DNA of 50,629 nt from ZC4RG35 sp036375695 (GCA_036375695.1 DASVBU010000003.1:1-50629); one strand, 5' to 3'. Numbered from the stretch's first letter, positions 26,794-36,366 are shown. Numbers and translations are program-made. Notes: generated by a model from the sequence alone, not told the origin.

Positions 26794-28545
26794 CTACGCC
26801 GGGATCGACCCCGACCGGCTCACGTCTTCCACGCCTGGGAGCGTGAGCACGAACCGACCTCGGTCGCCGGGCACGTACTCGAGGGATCCATCCATCATCT
26901 CCGCCAGTTGGCGGGAGACCGCGAGACCGATGCCCACGGAGCCCGGCATGGTGGGGGAATCGCTGGACCGGTAGTAGCGCTGGAAGATCAACTCCACTTC
27001 CTCCTGAGGGACGCCGCGTCCGTTGTCGGTGACCACCAGCCGGGTGCTGGTGCCCTCCTCGAAAGCGACGGTGATCTGGTCACCACCGTACTTGATGGCA
27101 TTGGAGACCAGGTTGCGGATGATCTGCCGGACCCGCAGAGGGTCGGCCCAGGCCCAGGTCTCCTCACCCTCCACCGTGATCGTCTTCGATGTCGGGTAGG
27201 ACTGCGTCAGGCCTTCCACCACGCGGCGGGCCTGGCCGATCAGGTCCACGGGCTCGGGCCTGATGGAGAGGTTGCCGAAGTCGGCCCGGGAGGCGACCAG
27301 GAGGTCTTCGACCAGCTCGGCCAGCTCCCGGCTCTGGCGGGCGATGATCGCCATCAGCTCGCCGACCTCCCCCTCGCTCAGGTCTTCGGCCCCGGCCACG
27401 ATCGCCTCGGACAACCCGACGATGGCGGTCAGCGGCGTCCTGATCTCATGGCTCACCGAGGAGAGGAGTCGGTCCTTCGACTCGTTCGACGACCGCAGCT
27501 GCTCGGCCTGGTCCAGCCGCTTCCAGTAGGCACCGATCATGTGGGAGGCCCGCCACAGGGTCTGGACCTCGTCATCGGTCCAGGCACGGTCGCCGGTGTA
27601 CTGGATGAACCCGAGCGACCCTCTGAGCAGGCCGTCGACGAAGACAGGCACCGCGACCTCGCTGACGATCCCGTCTTCCCTGTAGCGCCTCGCCTCCTCC
27701 TCGGGGAGGTCCGCCGTCCGGATCGTCACCACCCGGCCCGCCTCCAGGGCCTGGATCATGGTGGGGATCTCCGAGTAGCTGCCGCGTCGCCAGCCGCCTG
27801 CCCATCCCACTCCTCGCCGCGACGCCTCGGCGATGATCTCCCAGCCGCGCTCACCGTCGATCGTGATGATCCGGTCGACGTAGGCGTAGTCGGCGTCGGT
27901 GGCGTCGAGCAGGGCCCGGGTGGCCTCGTGAAGGGCGAACATGTCGGAGTGGACGAGCAGCGACTCGGAGCATGCCGCGATGGCATTGTTGAGCCTGTGG
28001 GCGCGGTCGTGGCTCTCCACGGCGTTCCTCAGGTGGTCGACCAGTCTCGCCACGAGGCCGATCGTGAACACCACGCCGGCGACACCGGTGACGGTGCGCG
28101 CCAGCAGTGGTGGGGCGTCCAGACCCGAGGCGATGCCCACCAGGATCACCCAGACCCCGATCCCGAGGCCGAACCCGGCCGCCCAGCGGACCCGGTTCTT
28201 CTCCACGAGGGCGCCGGCGAGAACCGAAAGGAGCATCACGCCGCCGAATGTGCTGTCGGAATCGAATGGCGTCAGTTGCATGTCGAACAGCACCTCGGCC
28301 AGGCCCATCAGGGCCAGGTAGGTCATCGCGGCGAGAAGGAGTGGTACGGCGTTGGCGTTCTCGGATCGCCTGACACGCCAGGTCCACCAGCCGAGTGGGA
28401 CATAGCCGATCCAGCGAACCCAGGAGCCTTCGGAGAACGGGACGAGGAATTCGGCCGCGATCAGGACCGGTAGCACCACCACGAAGAGGAGAGCCACCTG
28501 GCGATGAAGGTCGCGTTGAATCCACCCACTCGAGCGTGAAAGCAC
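26794..28545 (-). CDS. Membrane histidine kinase with GAF domain
   Basis: This 583-residue kinase has about six membrane helices in residues 15-170 and a GAF domain at ~195-345 (EVAVPVFVDGLLRGSLGFIQ). A HisKA domain with phospho-His366 (SVSHEIRTPLTAIVGL) follows, then an ATPase domain: NLVSNAIKYGGD, DNGRGVPQEE, GSVGIGLAVSRQLAEMM. The ligand sensed is unknown and there is no response regulator beside it. Its start is GTG at 28545. The C-terminal half closely follows the pattern of the kinase at 14.5-15.4 kb, including the HATPase N-box KYGGDQI. Confidence 0.9.
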   Translation of the reverse strand: MLSRSSGWIQRDLHRQVALLFVVVLPVLIAAEFLVPFSEGSWVRWIGYVPLGWWTWRVRRSENANAVPLLLAAMTYLALMGLAEVLFDMQLTPFDSDSTFGGVMLLSVLAGALVEKNRVRWAAGFGLGIGVWVILVGIASGLDAPPLLARTVTGVAGVVFTIGLVARLVDHLRNAVESHDRAHRLNNAIAACSESLLVHSDMFALHEATRALLDATDADYAYVDRIITIDGERGWEIIAEASRRGVGWAGGWRRGSYSEIPTMIQALEAGRVVTIRTADLPEEEARRYREDGIVSEVAVPVFVDGLLRGSLGFIQYTGDRAWTDDEVQTLWRASHMIGAYWKRLDQAEQLRSSNESKDRLLSSVSHEIRTPLTAIVGLSEAIVAGAEDLSEGEVGELMAIIARQSRELAELVEDLLVASRADFGNLSIRPEPVDLIGQARRVVEGLTQSYPTSKTITVEGEETWAWADPLRVRQIIRNLVSNAIKYGGDQITVAFEEGTSTRLVVTDNGRGVPQEEVELIFQRYYRSSDSPTMPGSVGIGLAVSRQLAEMMDGSLEYVPGDRGRFVLTLPGVEDVSRSGSIPA

Positions 28546-28587
28546 ACGATTAGATCGGCGTTTTCGGGACGAATTCTTTACCGGCGA

Positions 28588-29121
28588 TCAGTGAGCTTCG
28601 AGGCCCAGCAACTGCCGCACCATGCGCGCGGTGGCGCCCCACAGCGTGTCACCGTCGAGGTCGTAGTACCAGACGTCCCAGCCATTCCACGGCACCGACC
28701 ACCAACGCTCCGGGTCGGCGAGGTCTGCGACCAGGGGGGTGTGGATTCGAGCCACCTCCCGCTCCGAGGGGACGAGGCGGACAGGGGGCAGGAGCCGGGC
28801 CACCACAGGCACCACCAGCATCGGCGTCTCGACGGTGTCGATGGACGGGAGAAAGCCCAGGACCTCGACCTGGTGGCTTTCGATCCCCACCTCCTCGTGC
28901 GCCTCTCGAAGCGCCGTCGCCACCGGCCCGTCGTCACCTGGATCGGGACGGCCACCGGGGAACGCGATGTGCCCGGCGTGGGTGGGCATCGTGTCGGGCC
29001 GCTTGATCAGGACGATGCGCAGGTCGCCCTCCTCGTCCTCGAAGAGAGGCGCCAGGACGGCCGCCATCGGCTTGCCCGAATCGGCCGGCGGCTCGTCCCT
29101 GTACCTGAGCTCATCCCACAT
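28588..29121 (-). CDS. Nudix hydrolase, CoA pyrophosphatase type
   Basis: This 177-residue Nudix protein has the box from Gly57 to Ile80: GGRPDPGDDG ... ALREAHEEVGI. The position often occupied by Glu is Asp63, as in CoA-pyrophosphatase relatives. The upstream block IKRPDTMPTHAGHIAFPGG is the extra motif of the UPF0035/NudL group, which splits CoA and its derivatives. Start ATG at 29121. It is divergent from the acetyltransferase gene with 39 bases between starts, too short for two independent full promoters without overlap. Confidence 0.87.
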   Translation of the reverse strand: MWDELRYRDEPPADSGKPMAAVLAPLFEDEEGDLRIVLIKRPDTMPTHAGHIAFPGGRPDPGDDGPVATALREAHEEVGIESHQVEVLGFLPSIDTVETPMLVVPVVARLLPPVRLVPSEREVARIHTPLVADLADPERWWSVPWNGWDVWYYDLDGDTLWGATARMVRQLLGLEAH

Positions 29122-29160
29122 GTCCGACGTCCAACGTAGTGCGACCTATATCCTGGGCAC

Positions 29161-29739
29161 GTGCCCCGGGCCCTTCTCGAGACGGATCGTCTCATCTTGC
29201 AGCGTTTCAGTCGACGGGATGCGACGACCCTCGACGAGGCGATCCGCGTCTCGCTGCCCGACCTGCACCAGTGGTTGCCATGGGCGCGCATGGACTACAC
29301 GTCAGCGGACACCGTCGCCTTTCTCCGCGAGTCGATGGCGGCATGGCGGGAGGACCGGGCCTGGGACTACTCGATCCGGTGGAACGACGACCCCGAGAGG
29401 CACATCGGCAACGTCTCGTTCTGGCCGGTGTCGCGTCTCGGGAAGATCGTCGAGATCGGGTACTGGGTGCGATCCGACGAGACCGGAAAAGGCGTGTGCA
29501 CCGAGGCGGTGGACCGCATCCTCCAGGAAGCGTTCGAGGCCCTCGGCCAGCACAAGGCGGTGCTGCGCATCGCCGTCGGCAATGCCGCCTCCGACCGCAT
29601 CGCCCAGAAGCTGGGCTTCACCCGCGAGGGCGTGCTCAGGGAGGAGTTGTTGATCCGGGGCAACTGGGTGGATCACACCCACTGGTCGCTTCTCGACCGG
29701 GAGTACCGGGCGATGAAGCGCACCGAATTGACTCGTTAG
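29161..29739 (+). CDS. GNAT family N-acetyltransferase (RimJ/RimL-like)
   Basis: This 192-residue acetyltransferase begins LLETDRLILQRFSRRDA, typical of the RimJ/RimL-like GNAT group. It has HIGNVSFWPV and EIGYWVRSDETGKGVCTEAV, which holds the acetyl-CoA loop (RSDETGKGVC; consensus R/QxxGxG/A), and ends with RIAQKLGFTREGVLREELLIRG. Substrates of this group include ribosomal protein N-termini and small amines; none can be assigned here. Start GTG at 29161, with no strong ribosome site. Confidence 0.88.
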   Translation: MPRALLETDRLILQRFSRRDATTLDEAIRVSLPDLHQWLPWARMDYTSADTVAFLRESMAAWREDRAWDYSIRWNDDPERHIGNVSFWPVSRLGKIVEIGYWVRSDETGKGVCTEAVDRILQEAFEALGQHKAVLRIAVGNAASDRIAQKLGFTREGVLREELLIRGNWVDHTHWSLLDREYRAMKRTELTR

Positions 29740-29804
29740 GCCTCGTCCCCCCGAGGCTCGGTGAAGGGGAAGGAAGCCCCGATACGGAGTGGCGAACCCG
29801 TCGA

Positions 29805-30182
29805 CTAGCCCAGCGTCACCCACTGTCTCCGCCACTCGGGCGCCTCGAACGGCTCCGACCAGTACGCGGTCTCACGCACGATCTTCCCGTCACGGAACTC
29901 GAAGATGAACACCGTCTCGTAGGCGGCTTCGCCGTAATCCAGATGTGCCTCGGCCACGACCAGGTCACCCGCAGCCACCATGCGTCTCGGTGTGATGGTG
30001 GGCAACGCGGGGAAGGCCGCGTACACGGCCCGTCGGTTGTCCCCGCCGATCACCTGTTCCCCCGATTGCGGCCAGTCCATCACGGCATCCTCGTGGAACA
30101 ACTCGTCCATGATGTGGACCTGTCTCTGGTTGATGCAGTCGATCAGCCGCTGCACCACGGCGACATTCTCGCTCTCGCCCAC
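29805..30182 (-). CDS. SnoaL-like / NTF2-fold protein
   Basis: This 125-residue protein has the NTF2-like fold pattern: NVAVVQRLIDCINQRQ, then DELFHEDAVMDWP and the C-terminal strand block YETVFIFEFRDGKIVRETAYWSEPF. Such domains bind or turn over small hydrophobic molecules; no function can be given. The GTG at 30182 has a strong AAGGAGG 6 bases upstream, which decides the start. The ~80 bases between it and nuoN contain nothing I can name. Confidence 0.85.
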   Translation of the reverse strand: MGESENVAVVQRLIDCINQRQVHIMDELFHEDAVMDWPQSGEQVIGGDNRRAVYAAFPALPTITPRRMVAAGDLVVAEAHLDYGEAAYETVFIFEFRDGKIVRETAYWSEPFEAPEWRRQWVTLG

Positions 30183-30264
30183 GCCGCACCTCCTTGCCAC
30201 CGGCGCGGTGGGGAACTCTACGCCCGCGGCGTCCCCCTGAGTGAGGCGAACCTCCGGTCGGGAC

Positions 30265-31746
30265 TCATCCACCCGTGGCGATGATGCGGGACGCCTCGCC
30301 GACGAAGGTGGTGATCGCCGGGTAGAACCCGATGACGACGGTGAGCACCACGGCCACACCGAGGGCGAGCCGGAGCGAACCGACCGGCCGGGCCACCTGG
30401 AGGTCGGTGGTGGGGTCGTCCATCCATACGGTCCTCACCACCCGGGCGTAGTAGTACAGGGAGATCACCGCGTTCACAGCGGCGATGACTGCGAGCACCA
30501 CCGTGGGCGCACCACCGGCGATGATCACCGACCGGAACATCACGAACTTGGCGAACCACCCCGCCAGTGGCGGGATCCCGGCCAAACTGAAGAAGAAGAT
30601 CAATACCAGGACGCCGATCCGGGCATCGACCCGTCCCAGCCCGGCCCAGGCAGGGATTTCACCGGATTGCGTCGTCCGGGCACCGGCGATCACCGATGCG
30701 AAGGCGCCAAGGTTCATCACGGCGTAGATCACCAGGTAGATCAGCGTCGCGGCGAAGGCCTCCTCGAGCTCGGCCCCGGCCACTGCCGCCGCGGCGAACG
30801 GCACCATCATGAAGCCGGCCTGGGCTATGGACGAATAGGCCAGGAGACGGACGATGTTGTTCTGACGGAGAGCAGAGAGGTTGCCCAGGGTCATCGACAG
30901 GGCGGCGAGCACCCAGAGCGCCGGCGCCCACACCTCCGACAGGTCGGGTAGCGCCAGATACAGGACGATGAGCATGGCCACGAACCCGGCGGCCTTGGAG
31001 TTCACCGAGAGGTAGGCGGTCACGGGCGTCGGTGCGCCCTCGTAGGTGTCGGGCGCCCAGAAGTGGAACGGGACGGCCGACACCTTGAAGCCGAAGCCGA
31101 CGAGCATGAAGAGCACCGCCATCGTCAGCAGCGGCTCGCCCGCGCGGCCTGCGGTCGCCTCGGCCAGGCCGGCGAAGGTCACCTCGCCCGTGAGGCCGAA
31201 CAGGAGCGACATGCCGTAGAGCAGGATCGCAGTGGAGAGGACCCCGAGGATGAAGTACTTCATCGAGGCCTCGTTGGACTTGACGTCCCCCTTCCGCCAT
31301 CCGGCGAGCATGTAGAGCGGGCCGGTGGTGAGCTCCAGACCGACGAAGAGCACGATCAGGTCACGGGACGACGCCATCACCAGAGAGCCCAGGATCGACG
31401 CCAGGAGCAACAGGTAGTACTCGCCCTGGTAGTACCGATCGGACTCGATGTAGTGATGGGACATCAGGAACACCACGTACCCGGCGATCAGGAAGAGGCC
31501 CTTGAGCACCAGGGCGAACTGGTCCACCACGTAGGAGCCGTCGAACATCGACCTCGGCAGAGCCGACCCGTCGATGGACAGTGCGGCCAGCGGCAGGAGC
31601 GCCAGCGCGGTGCCTGCCACCGCCACCGTGGCGGTCCAGTATTTCAGGGGCCGCGGCAGCACGAGGTCCAGCGCCAGCACCACGAGCAGGGTGGCAACCA
31701 CCACCAGCTCGGGGGCTATCGCCAGGTAGTCGACGTCGAAGCTCAA
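30265..31746 (-). CDS. nuoN: NADH-quinone oxidoreductase subunit N (first set)
   Basis: NuoN is an antiporter-like, proton-pumping membrane subunit of complex I. The 493 residues have about 14 helices. FVGLELTTGPLYMLAGW carries the conserved Glu of the pump domain, and DVKSNEASMKYFILGVLSTAILLYG and FHFWAPDTYEGAPTPVTAYL are family signatures. The start is TTG at 31746 (MSFDVDYLAIAPEL), with GGTGGTGA just upstream. It is the last gene of the operon that begins with nuoA. Confidence 0.95.
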   Translation of the reverse strand: MSFDVDYLAIAPELVVVATLLVVLALDLVLPRPLKYWTATVAVAGTALALLPLAALSIDGSALPRSMFDGSYVVDQFALVLKGLFLIAGYVVFLMSHHYIESDRYYQGEYYLLLLASILGSLVMASSRDLIVLFVGLELTTGPLYMLAGWRKGDVKSNEASMKYFILGVLSTAILLYGMSLLFGLTGEVTFAGLAEATAGRAGEPLLTMAVLFMLVGFGFKVSAVPFHFWAPDTYEGAPTPVTAYLSVNSKAAGFVAMLIVLYLALPDLSEVWAPALWVLAALSMTLGNLSALRQNNIVRLLAYSSIAQAGFMMVPFAAAAVAGAELEEAFAATLIYLVIYAVMNLGAFASVIAGARTTQSGEIPAWAGLGRVDARIGVLVLIFFFSLAGIPPLAGWFAKFVMFRSVIIAGGAPTVVLAVIAAVNAVISLYYYARVVRTVWMDDPTTDLQVARPVGSLRLALGVAVVLTVVIGFYPAITTFVGEASRIIATGG

Positions 31747-31779
31747 GTCACCACCTCACCCGCCGAGGAGACCGTCGTG

Positions 31780-33366
31780 TCATGAGCCGAACACCATGTC
31801 GACCAGGGCGGTGATCGAGTCGGTCGTGGCGTTGAAGATCACCTTCGGGTAGAGGCCGATGATCACGACGAGGATCACGAGAGGCACCCAGGCCATGGCC
31901 TCGAACCGGTCGACGTCGTGGAACTCGCGGCCCGCCCACTCCTCGGAAGGCTCCCCGAGGTTGACCTGCTGGAGCATGTACAGCATGTAGCCGGCGGTGA
32001 GCACCGTGCCGATGGCGGCCAGGACCATGGCGGTCCGGAACACGCCGAGCGGGAGGCCGGGCAACGGGTTGTACGACGCCACCAGCGACATGAACTCGCC
32101 CCAGAAGCCGGCGAGACCGGGTAGGCCCAGCGACGCCATGGCGGTGAAGGCGAGGATGCCACCGAGCACCGGGAGCAGCTTCATGTTCCCGCCGAGCCGG
32201 GCCATCTCCCTGGTGTGGTAGCGGTGGTGGATCGACCCGGCGAGGAAGAAGAGCAGCCCGGTGATGAGACCGTGGGCCACCATGCCGATCACCGAGGCGT
32301 TGATGCCGACGTCGGTCAGCGTGGCGATCCCCAGCATGACGAAGCCCATGTGGCCCACCGACGAGAACGCGATGAGCCGTTTCATGTCGGTCTGGGCGAG
32401 ACAGGCCAGCGAGCCGTAGATGATCCCGATCACCGAGAGGACGGCGATGGCCGGCGCCCAGTTCTGGGCCTCCTCGGGGAGTATCGGCAGCGAGATCCGG
32501 ATGAAGCCGTAGCCGCCGAGCTTCAGGAGGATTGCCGCCAGGAGCACCGAGCCGACCGTCGGCGCTGCGGTGTGGGCGTCGGGCAGCCAGGTGTGGAGCG
32601 GCCACATCGGGACCTTCACGGCGAATCCGAGGAACAGGCCGCCGAACACCAGGAAGGCGAATGTCCCGGTGAAGGCACCGGCGGCGCCGAGCTCGGTGAG
32701 GGCCGGGATGTCGAAGGTCCGCTCGGCGAGGAACTCACCAGAGCGCAGGTAGAGCGCCAGGAAGGCCAGGAGCATGAAGGCCGAGCCGAACAGTGTGAAT
32801 ATGAAGAACTTGATCGCGGCGTAGAGCCGGGTCTCGTACTCCTTCCGGAAACCCGGGATCTTGCGCATCGTCCGGTCGCCCCAGACCCCGATCATGAAGT
32901 ACATGGGGAGGAGGACGATCTCGAAGAAGATGAAGAACAGCACCAGGTCGAGGGCCACGAAGGTGCCGTTCATGCCGGTGGCCAGGATCAGCATGAGGAT
33001 GAGGAAGGCCTTCGGGTTCCGGGGCTCGTCCCAGTGGTTCCAGGAGTAGATCACGCACACCAGGACCATGAAGGTGGACAGGACGAGGAGAGGCAGGCTG
33101 ATCCCGTCGACACCGACGTGGAAGTTGGAGTTGATGGCGTTGATCCAGGGGAGGTCGACCTCGAACTGATAGTTGTTGTAGCCGCCGGCCGAGTAGTCGA
33201 AGTTGGCCGCCACCACCATGCTGACGAGGAACGCCAGCGCGGAGGCGACGAGCGCCACACCCTTGATGGCGTCCTCCCGCTCCTTCGGGATGAGCCCGAC
33301 GAAGAGCGCACCGATCAAGGGCACGAAGACCGTCAGCGGTAGTGCCCAGCTATCGAACCAATCCAT
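31780..33366 (-). CDS. nuoM: NADH-quinone oxidoreductase subunit M (first set)
   Basis: NuoM is a proton-pumping antiporter-like subunit. The 528 residues include FFEIVLLPMYFMIGVWG (pump Glu), HVGVDGISLPLLVLST, PLHTWLPDAHTAAPTVGSVLLAAILLKLGGYG and IAFSSVGHMGFVMLGI. I chose ATG at 33366 (MDWFDSWALPLTVFVPL), with GGAGAGG upstream; the frame extends 23 codons further but without membrane-protein character. It follows nuoL after 25 bases. Confidence 0.95.
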   Translation of the reverse strand: MDWFDSWALPLTVFVPLIGALFVGLIPKEREDAIKGVALVASALAFLVSMVVAANFDYSAGGYNNYQFEVDLPWINAINSNFHVGVDGISLPLLVLSTFMVLVCVIYSWNHWDEPRNPKAFLILMLILATGMNGTFVALDLVLFFIFFEIVLLPMYFMIGVWGDRTMRKIPGFRKEYETRLYAAIKFFIFTLFGSAFMLLAFLALYLRSGEFLAERTFDIPALTELGAAGAFTGTFAFLVFGGLFLGFAVKVPMWPLHTWLPDAHTAAPTVGSVLLAAILLKLGGYGFIRISLPILPEEAQNWAPAIAVLSVIGIIYGSLACLAQTDMKRLIAFSSVGHMGFVMLGIATLTDVGINASVIGMVAHGLITGLLFFLAGSIHHRYHTREMARLGGNMKLLPVLGGILAFTAMASLGLPGLAGFWGEFMSLVASYNPLPGLPLGVFRTAMVLAAIGTVLTAGYMLYMLQQVNLGEPSEEWAGREFHDVDRFEAMAWVPLVILVVIIGLYPKVIFNATTDSITALVDMVFGS

Positions 33367-33391
33367 GTGAAGGCCTCTCCTCCATCGATCC

Positions 33392-35407
33392 CTATAACAC
33401 GAACATGAACACGGCTGCGAGCACGATCGCGCCACCGACGAAACCCGCGGCGTACTGCTGGACCCGACCCGACTGCCACTTGCGCATGACGTTGCCCGCG
33501 CCGTCGGTGGCTGCGGTCAGACCGTGGACGATCCCGTCGACGCCCCTCTGGTCGAGACCGTTGTAGACGAACCTGCCCAGCAAGACCGTGAGTCCGCCCG
33601 CGGCGTTGATGATCCCGTCGATCACGTAGGTGTTGGTCCAGTCGACGAACCGGGCGATCGGGCCCATCGTGGCGTAGGTGACGCCGTCGGACAGGTCGTC
33701 GAGGAAGTACTTGCGCTGGAGCAGCGGGTAGAGGAGCGGCACCTCGAAGCTGTCCCGGGCCACCTGGGTCTCCCGGTCCTTCGAGTAGATCAGCCAGCCG
33801 ACGAGCAGGCCGAGGATCCCCGCCGCCAGACCGACGCCGGCGAGGAAGAAGTCGATGGACTCGGCGTGGTGGTCGCCCATCGCCACGCCACGCACCGCCA
33901 GCCACTCGGCGAAGTTCCCGATGCCGGGGATATGGACACCGGGGATGTTGAACAGGCCGAAGAGGACCGACGGGATGGCCAGGGCGACCAGCGGGCCGGT
34001 CATCACGGGCGGCGACTCGTGGGGGTGGCCGTGGCCCTTGTAGGTGCCGTGGAATGTGAGGGCGATCGCCCGCGCCATGTAGAAGGCGGTGACGAAGGCG
34101 CCGCCGATGGCGATCCACATCACGGCGGTGTAGCCCTCGTGGCCCAAGGTGGCGAGGATCTCGTCCTTCGACCAGAAGCCCGCCAGCGGGAAGATCCCGG
34201 CGAGGGCCAGCGACCCGATGACGAACGTCCGGTACGTCGTCGGCATGTGCTCCTTGAGCCCACCCATGTCGCTCATGTTGTTGGAGTGCACGGCGTGGAT
34301 CACCGACCCCGCCCCGAGGAAGAGGAGGGCCTTGAAGAAGGCGTGGGTGAACAGGTGGAAGACACCGGCCGTGTACCCACCCGCGGCGACCGCGGTCATC
34401 ATGTAGCCGAGCTGGGAGACCGTCGAGTACGCCAGCACCTTCTTGATGTCGTCGGCCGTGAGCGCGAGCAAGCCGATGGCGAAGAGCGTGATGGCGCCGA
34501 TCACCACCATCGTGATCCGGGCGTCCTGCGCCAGGTTCTGGAACAGCGGGAACGTGCGGGCCATGAGGTAGACGCCACCGGTCACCATGGTGGCGGCGTG
34601 CATCAGGGCCGAGACGGGCGTGGGGCCGGCCATGGCATCGGGGAGCCAGATGTGGAGTGGGAACTGGGCGCTCTTCCCCATGGCGCCGAAGAAGAGGAGC
34701 AGGCCGGCGACCATGGCGACCCCACCGAGCGCGGCATCCCCCGTGGTGGCAAGGTGCTCCATTTCGGAGAACGAGAAGGTCCCCATCACCACGCCGAGGA
34801 TCGCGGCGCCGAGGAGGAGCCCGACATCGGCCAGCTTGTTCACCATGAAGGCCTTGTTGCCGGACTTCACGTTGGCCATGTCCTCCCAGTAGAAGCCGAT
34901 GAGGAAGTACGAGGCGAGACCTACCCCCTCCCAGCCCAGGATGAGCTGGATCAGGTTGGGGGCGCCCACGAGGATCAGCATCGCCCCGGCGAACAGGGAG
35001 AAGGCGGCGAAGAACCAGGGGACGCGGCGATCGCCGTGCATGTAGCCGAGGGCGTAGATGAACACGATCAGGCCCACGACGTTGATGAGGAAGTACATCA
35101 TCACCGCCAGGCCGTCGATCACCCACCCGAACTCGAAGGAGAGCCCCGATCCGATACGCCCGATCTCGAAGGTGTACTCGGTGACCACCGGCGACACCAT
35201 GTTCTGGACGAACAGGGTCACCGCCCAGATGCAGTTGATGGCGAGGGCGCCGACGGCGATCTCCCCGCCCTCGTTGGGCAGTCGCTTGCCGACGGCAAGG
35301 ATGAGGAGGAACGCCAGGAGCGGCAGCACCAGCATGATCCCCGCGGTGTCGGCGAAGAAGCCGCCTTGTGTCCCGTAGCTGCCCTCGGCCGCGAGGAGGT
35401 ACGTCAT
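33392..35407 (-). CDS. nuoL: NADH-quinone oxidoreductase subunit L (first set)
   Basis: NuoL is the distal proton-pumping subunit with the long lateral helix. The 671 residues carry GWEGVGLASYFLIGFYWEDM, GKSAQFPLHIWLPDAMAGPTP, VKLADVGL-type LADVGLLLGA, DIKKVLAYSTVSQLGYMM and FKALLFLGAGSVIHA. The C-terminal ~100 residues hold the lateral helix and anchor (FVDWTNTYVIDGIINAAGGL). The ATG at 35407 has GGGGGTGG upstream, and directly before that lies the heptad repeat that separates it from nuoK. Confidence 0.96.
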   Translation of the reverse strand: MTYLLAAEGSYGTQGGFFADTAGIMLVLPLLAFLLILAVGKRLPNEGGEIAVGALAINCIWAVTLFVQNMVSPVVTEYTFEIGRIGSGLSFEFGWVIDGLAVMMYFLINVVGLIVFIYALGYMHGDRRVPWFFAAFSLFAGAMLILVGAPNLIQLILGWEGVGLASYFLIGFYWEDMANVKSGNKAFMVNKLADVGLLLGAAILGVVMGTFSFSEMEHLATTGDAALGGVAMVAGLLLFFGAMGKSAQFPLHIWLPDAMAGPTPVSALMHAATMVTGGVYLMARTFPLFQNLAQDARITMVVIGAITLFAIGLLALTADDIKKVLAYSTVSQLGYMMTAVAAGGYTAGVFHLFTHAFFKALLFLGAGSVIHAVHSNNMSDMGGLKEHMPTTYRTFVIGSLALAGIFPLAGFWSKDEILATLGHEGYTAVMWIAIGGAFVTAFYMARAIALTFHGTYKGHGHPHESPPVMTGPLVALAIPSVLFGLFNIPGVHIPGIGNFAEWLAVRGVAMGDHHAESIDFFLAGVGLAAGILGLLVGWLIYSKDRETQVARDSFEVPLLYPLLQRKYFLDDLSDGVTYATMGPIARFVDWTNTYVIDGIINAAGGLTVLLGRFVYNGLDQRGVDGIVHGLTAATDGAGNVMRKWQSGRVQQYAAGFVGGAIVLAAVFMFVL

Positions 35408-35416
35408 CGCGCCACC

Positions 35417-35505
35417 CCCAAGTACTTGGTACTTGGTACTCGGTGCTTGGAGACATCTGAGTACCCGGTACCCAGTCCCAAGTACGGCGAGCGCAGCGAG
35501 CCCAT
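35417..35505. repeat. Heptad-based intergenic element, copy 1 (between nuoK and nuoL)
   Basis: On the plus strand the element starts with tandem 7-mers of the type TACTTGG (CCAAG, TACTTGG, TACTTGG, TACTCGG, TGCTTGG; 35417-35450). A short spacer follows, then inverted-sense units of the type AGTACCC/CAAGTAC (35459-35485), and it ends with GGCGAGCGCAGCGAGCC (35486-35502). The two heptad arrays can form an imperfect hairpin. It fills almost the whole 100-base gap. Copies 2 and 3 have the same order and the same polarity relative to transcription. Confidence 0.8.
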
Positions 35506-35507
35506 CC

Positions 35508-35813
35508 CTACCACCTCATCAGGGTCAGCTCGTCGGCGTTGGCCGACTGCCGGTTGCGGAAGATCATGATCACGATCGCCAGGCCGATGCCCACCTCGGC
35601 GGCGGCCACTGTGATGACGAAGATTGCGAACACCTGGCCCAACGCCTCGCTCGTGGCGAGTAGCGACTCGAAGGCCACCAGGTTCAGGTTGACCGCGGCC
35701 AGCATCAGCTCGACGGACAACAGGATCAGCACCAGGTTGCGCCGCACCAGCAGGCCGTAGACCCCGATCGCGAACAGGGCGGCGCCCAGGACCACGTACT
35801 GGATGACCGTCAT
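35508..35813 (-). CDS. nuoK: NADH-quinone oxidoreductase subunit K
   Basis: NuoK is a 101-residue, three-helix membrane subunit in the proton path. The conserved Glu lies in LILLSVELMLAAVNLNLVAF; the C-terminal half VFAIFVITVAAAEVGIGLAIVIMIFR holds the second conserved Glu (AAEVGIGLA). Start ATG at 35813, one base after the nuoJ stop. Confidence 0.96.
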   Translation of the reverse strand: MTVIQYVVLGAALFAIGVYGLLVRRNLVLILLSVELMLAAVNLNLVAFESLLATSEALGQVFAIFVITVAAAEVGIGLAIVIMIFRNRQSANADELTLMRW

Positions 35814-35814
35814 G

Positions 35815-36366
35815 TCAGACCGCTCCCCTCTGCTCTTCCTCGAGCGGCGTCAGGTCGCGACGAGCGATGGTTATCCCGCCGACCAGGGCACCGAGGAGCA
35901 CGAACCCCACCACCTCGAACGGGATGACGAAGCGGGTCACCAGCATCTCGCCGAGCAGGTCGGTGGCGGTCGCCTCACCCACCAGGGAGAGCTCGCTGGC
36001 TCCGAACGCCTCGAACGACGACCAGGTGATCAGCCCGAACAGCGCCAGCGCCAGGATGGCGGGCAGGACCCGCTGCTCACCGCTCAGGGCAGGGTCGATG
36101 CCGGTGGGGGCTCGCGTGATCATGATCCCGAAGAGCAAGAGGATGATCACCGCGCCGACGTAGATCAGAACCAGGGCCCAGGCGACGAACTCCGCCGACA
36201 GGAGGAGGAACAGGGCGGCGATACCGCCCATCGTCCCCACCAGGAACAGGGCTGCATGCACCACGTTGCGGGCGGCGACCACGCCGAACCCGCTCGCCAG
36301 CGTGACCAGCCCGATGGCGAGGAAGGCCCAGTTCACAGGTTGGGTGATCCAAGCTTCGAAGGTCAT
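35815..36366 (-). CDS. nuoJ: NADH-quinone oxidoreductase subunit J
   Basis: NuoJ is a five-helix membrane subunit of 183 residues. The key stretch VAWALVLIYVGAVIILLLFGIMI contains the pi-bulge helix region of the family (IYVGAVIILLLF). Start ATG at 36366 overlaps the nuoI stop as ATGA. The frame continues upstream, but only as a shadow of nuoI. Confidence 0.94.
   Translation of the reverse strand: MTFEAWITQPVNWAFLAIGLVTLASGFGVVAARNVVHAALFLVGTMGGIAALFLLLSAEFVAWALVLIYVGAVIILLLFGIMITRAPTGIDPALSGEQRVLPAILALALFGLITWSSFEAFGASELSLVGEATATDLLGEMLVTRFVIPFEVVGFVLLGALVGGITIARRDLTPLEEEQRGAV

Noticed and set aside
29740..29804. A small gene or tRNA between the acetyltransferase and the SnoaL-like gene
   Set aside because: The 65-base gap is too short for a tRNA with flanks, shows no cloverleaf pattern, and has no ORF with a ribosome site.
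32215..33342. A 375-codon plus-strand frame opposite nuoM
   Set aside because: It is a shadow of nuoM with extreme Glu/Asp/Gly content and no family signature.
35417..35505. A CRISPR-like array from the repeated 7-mers
   Set aside because: The units are 7 bases, directly abutting, without unique spacers, and no cas gene is present.
33524..35569. A 681-codon open frame opposite nuoL
   Set aside because: It is antisense to a clear nuoL, is dominated by Glu, Asp, His, Gly and Arg as GC-rich shadow frames are, and has no recognisable domain.
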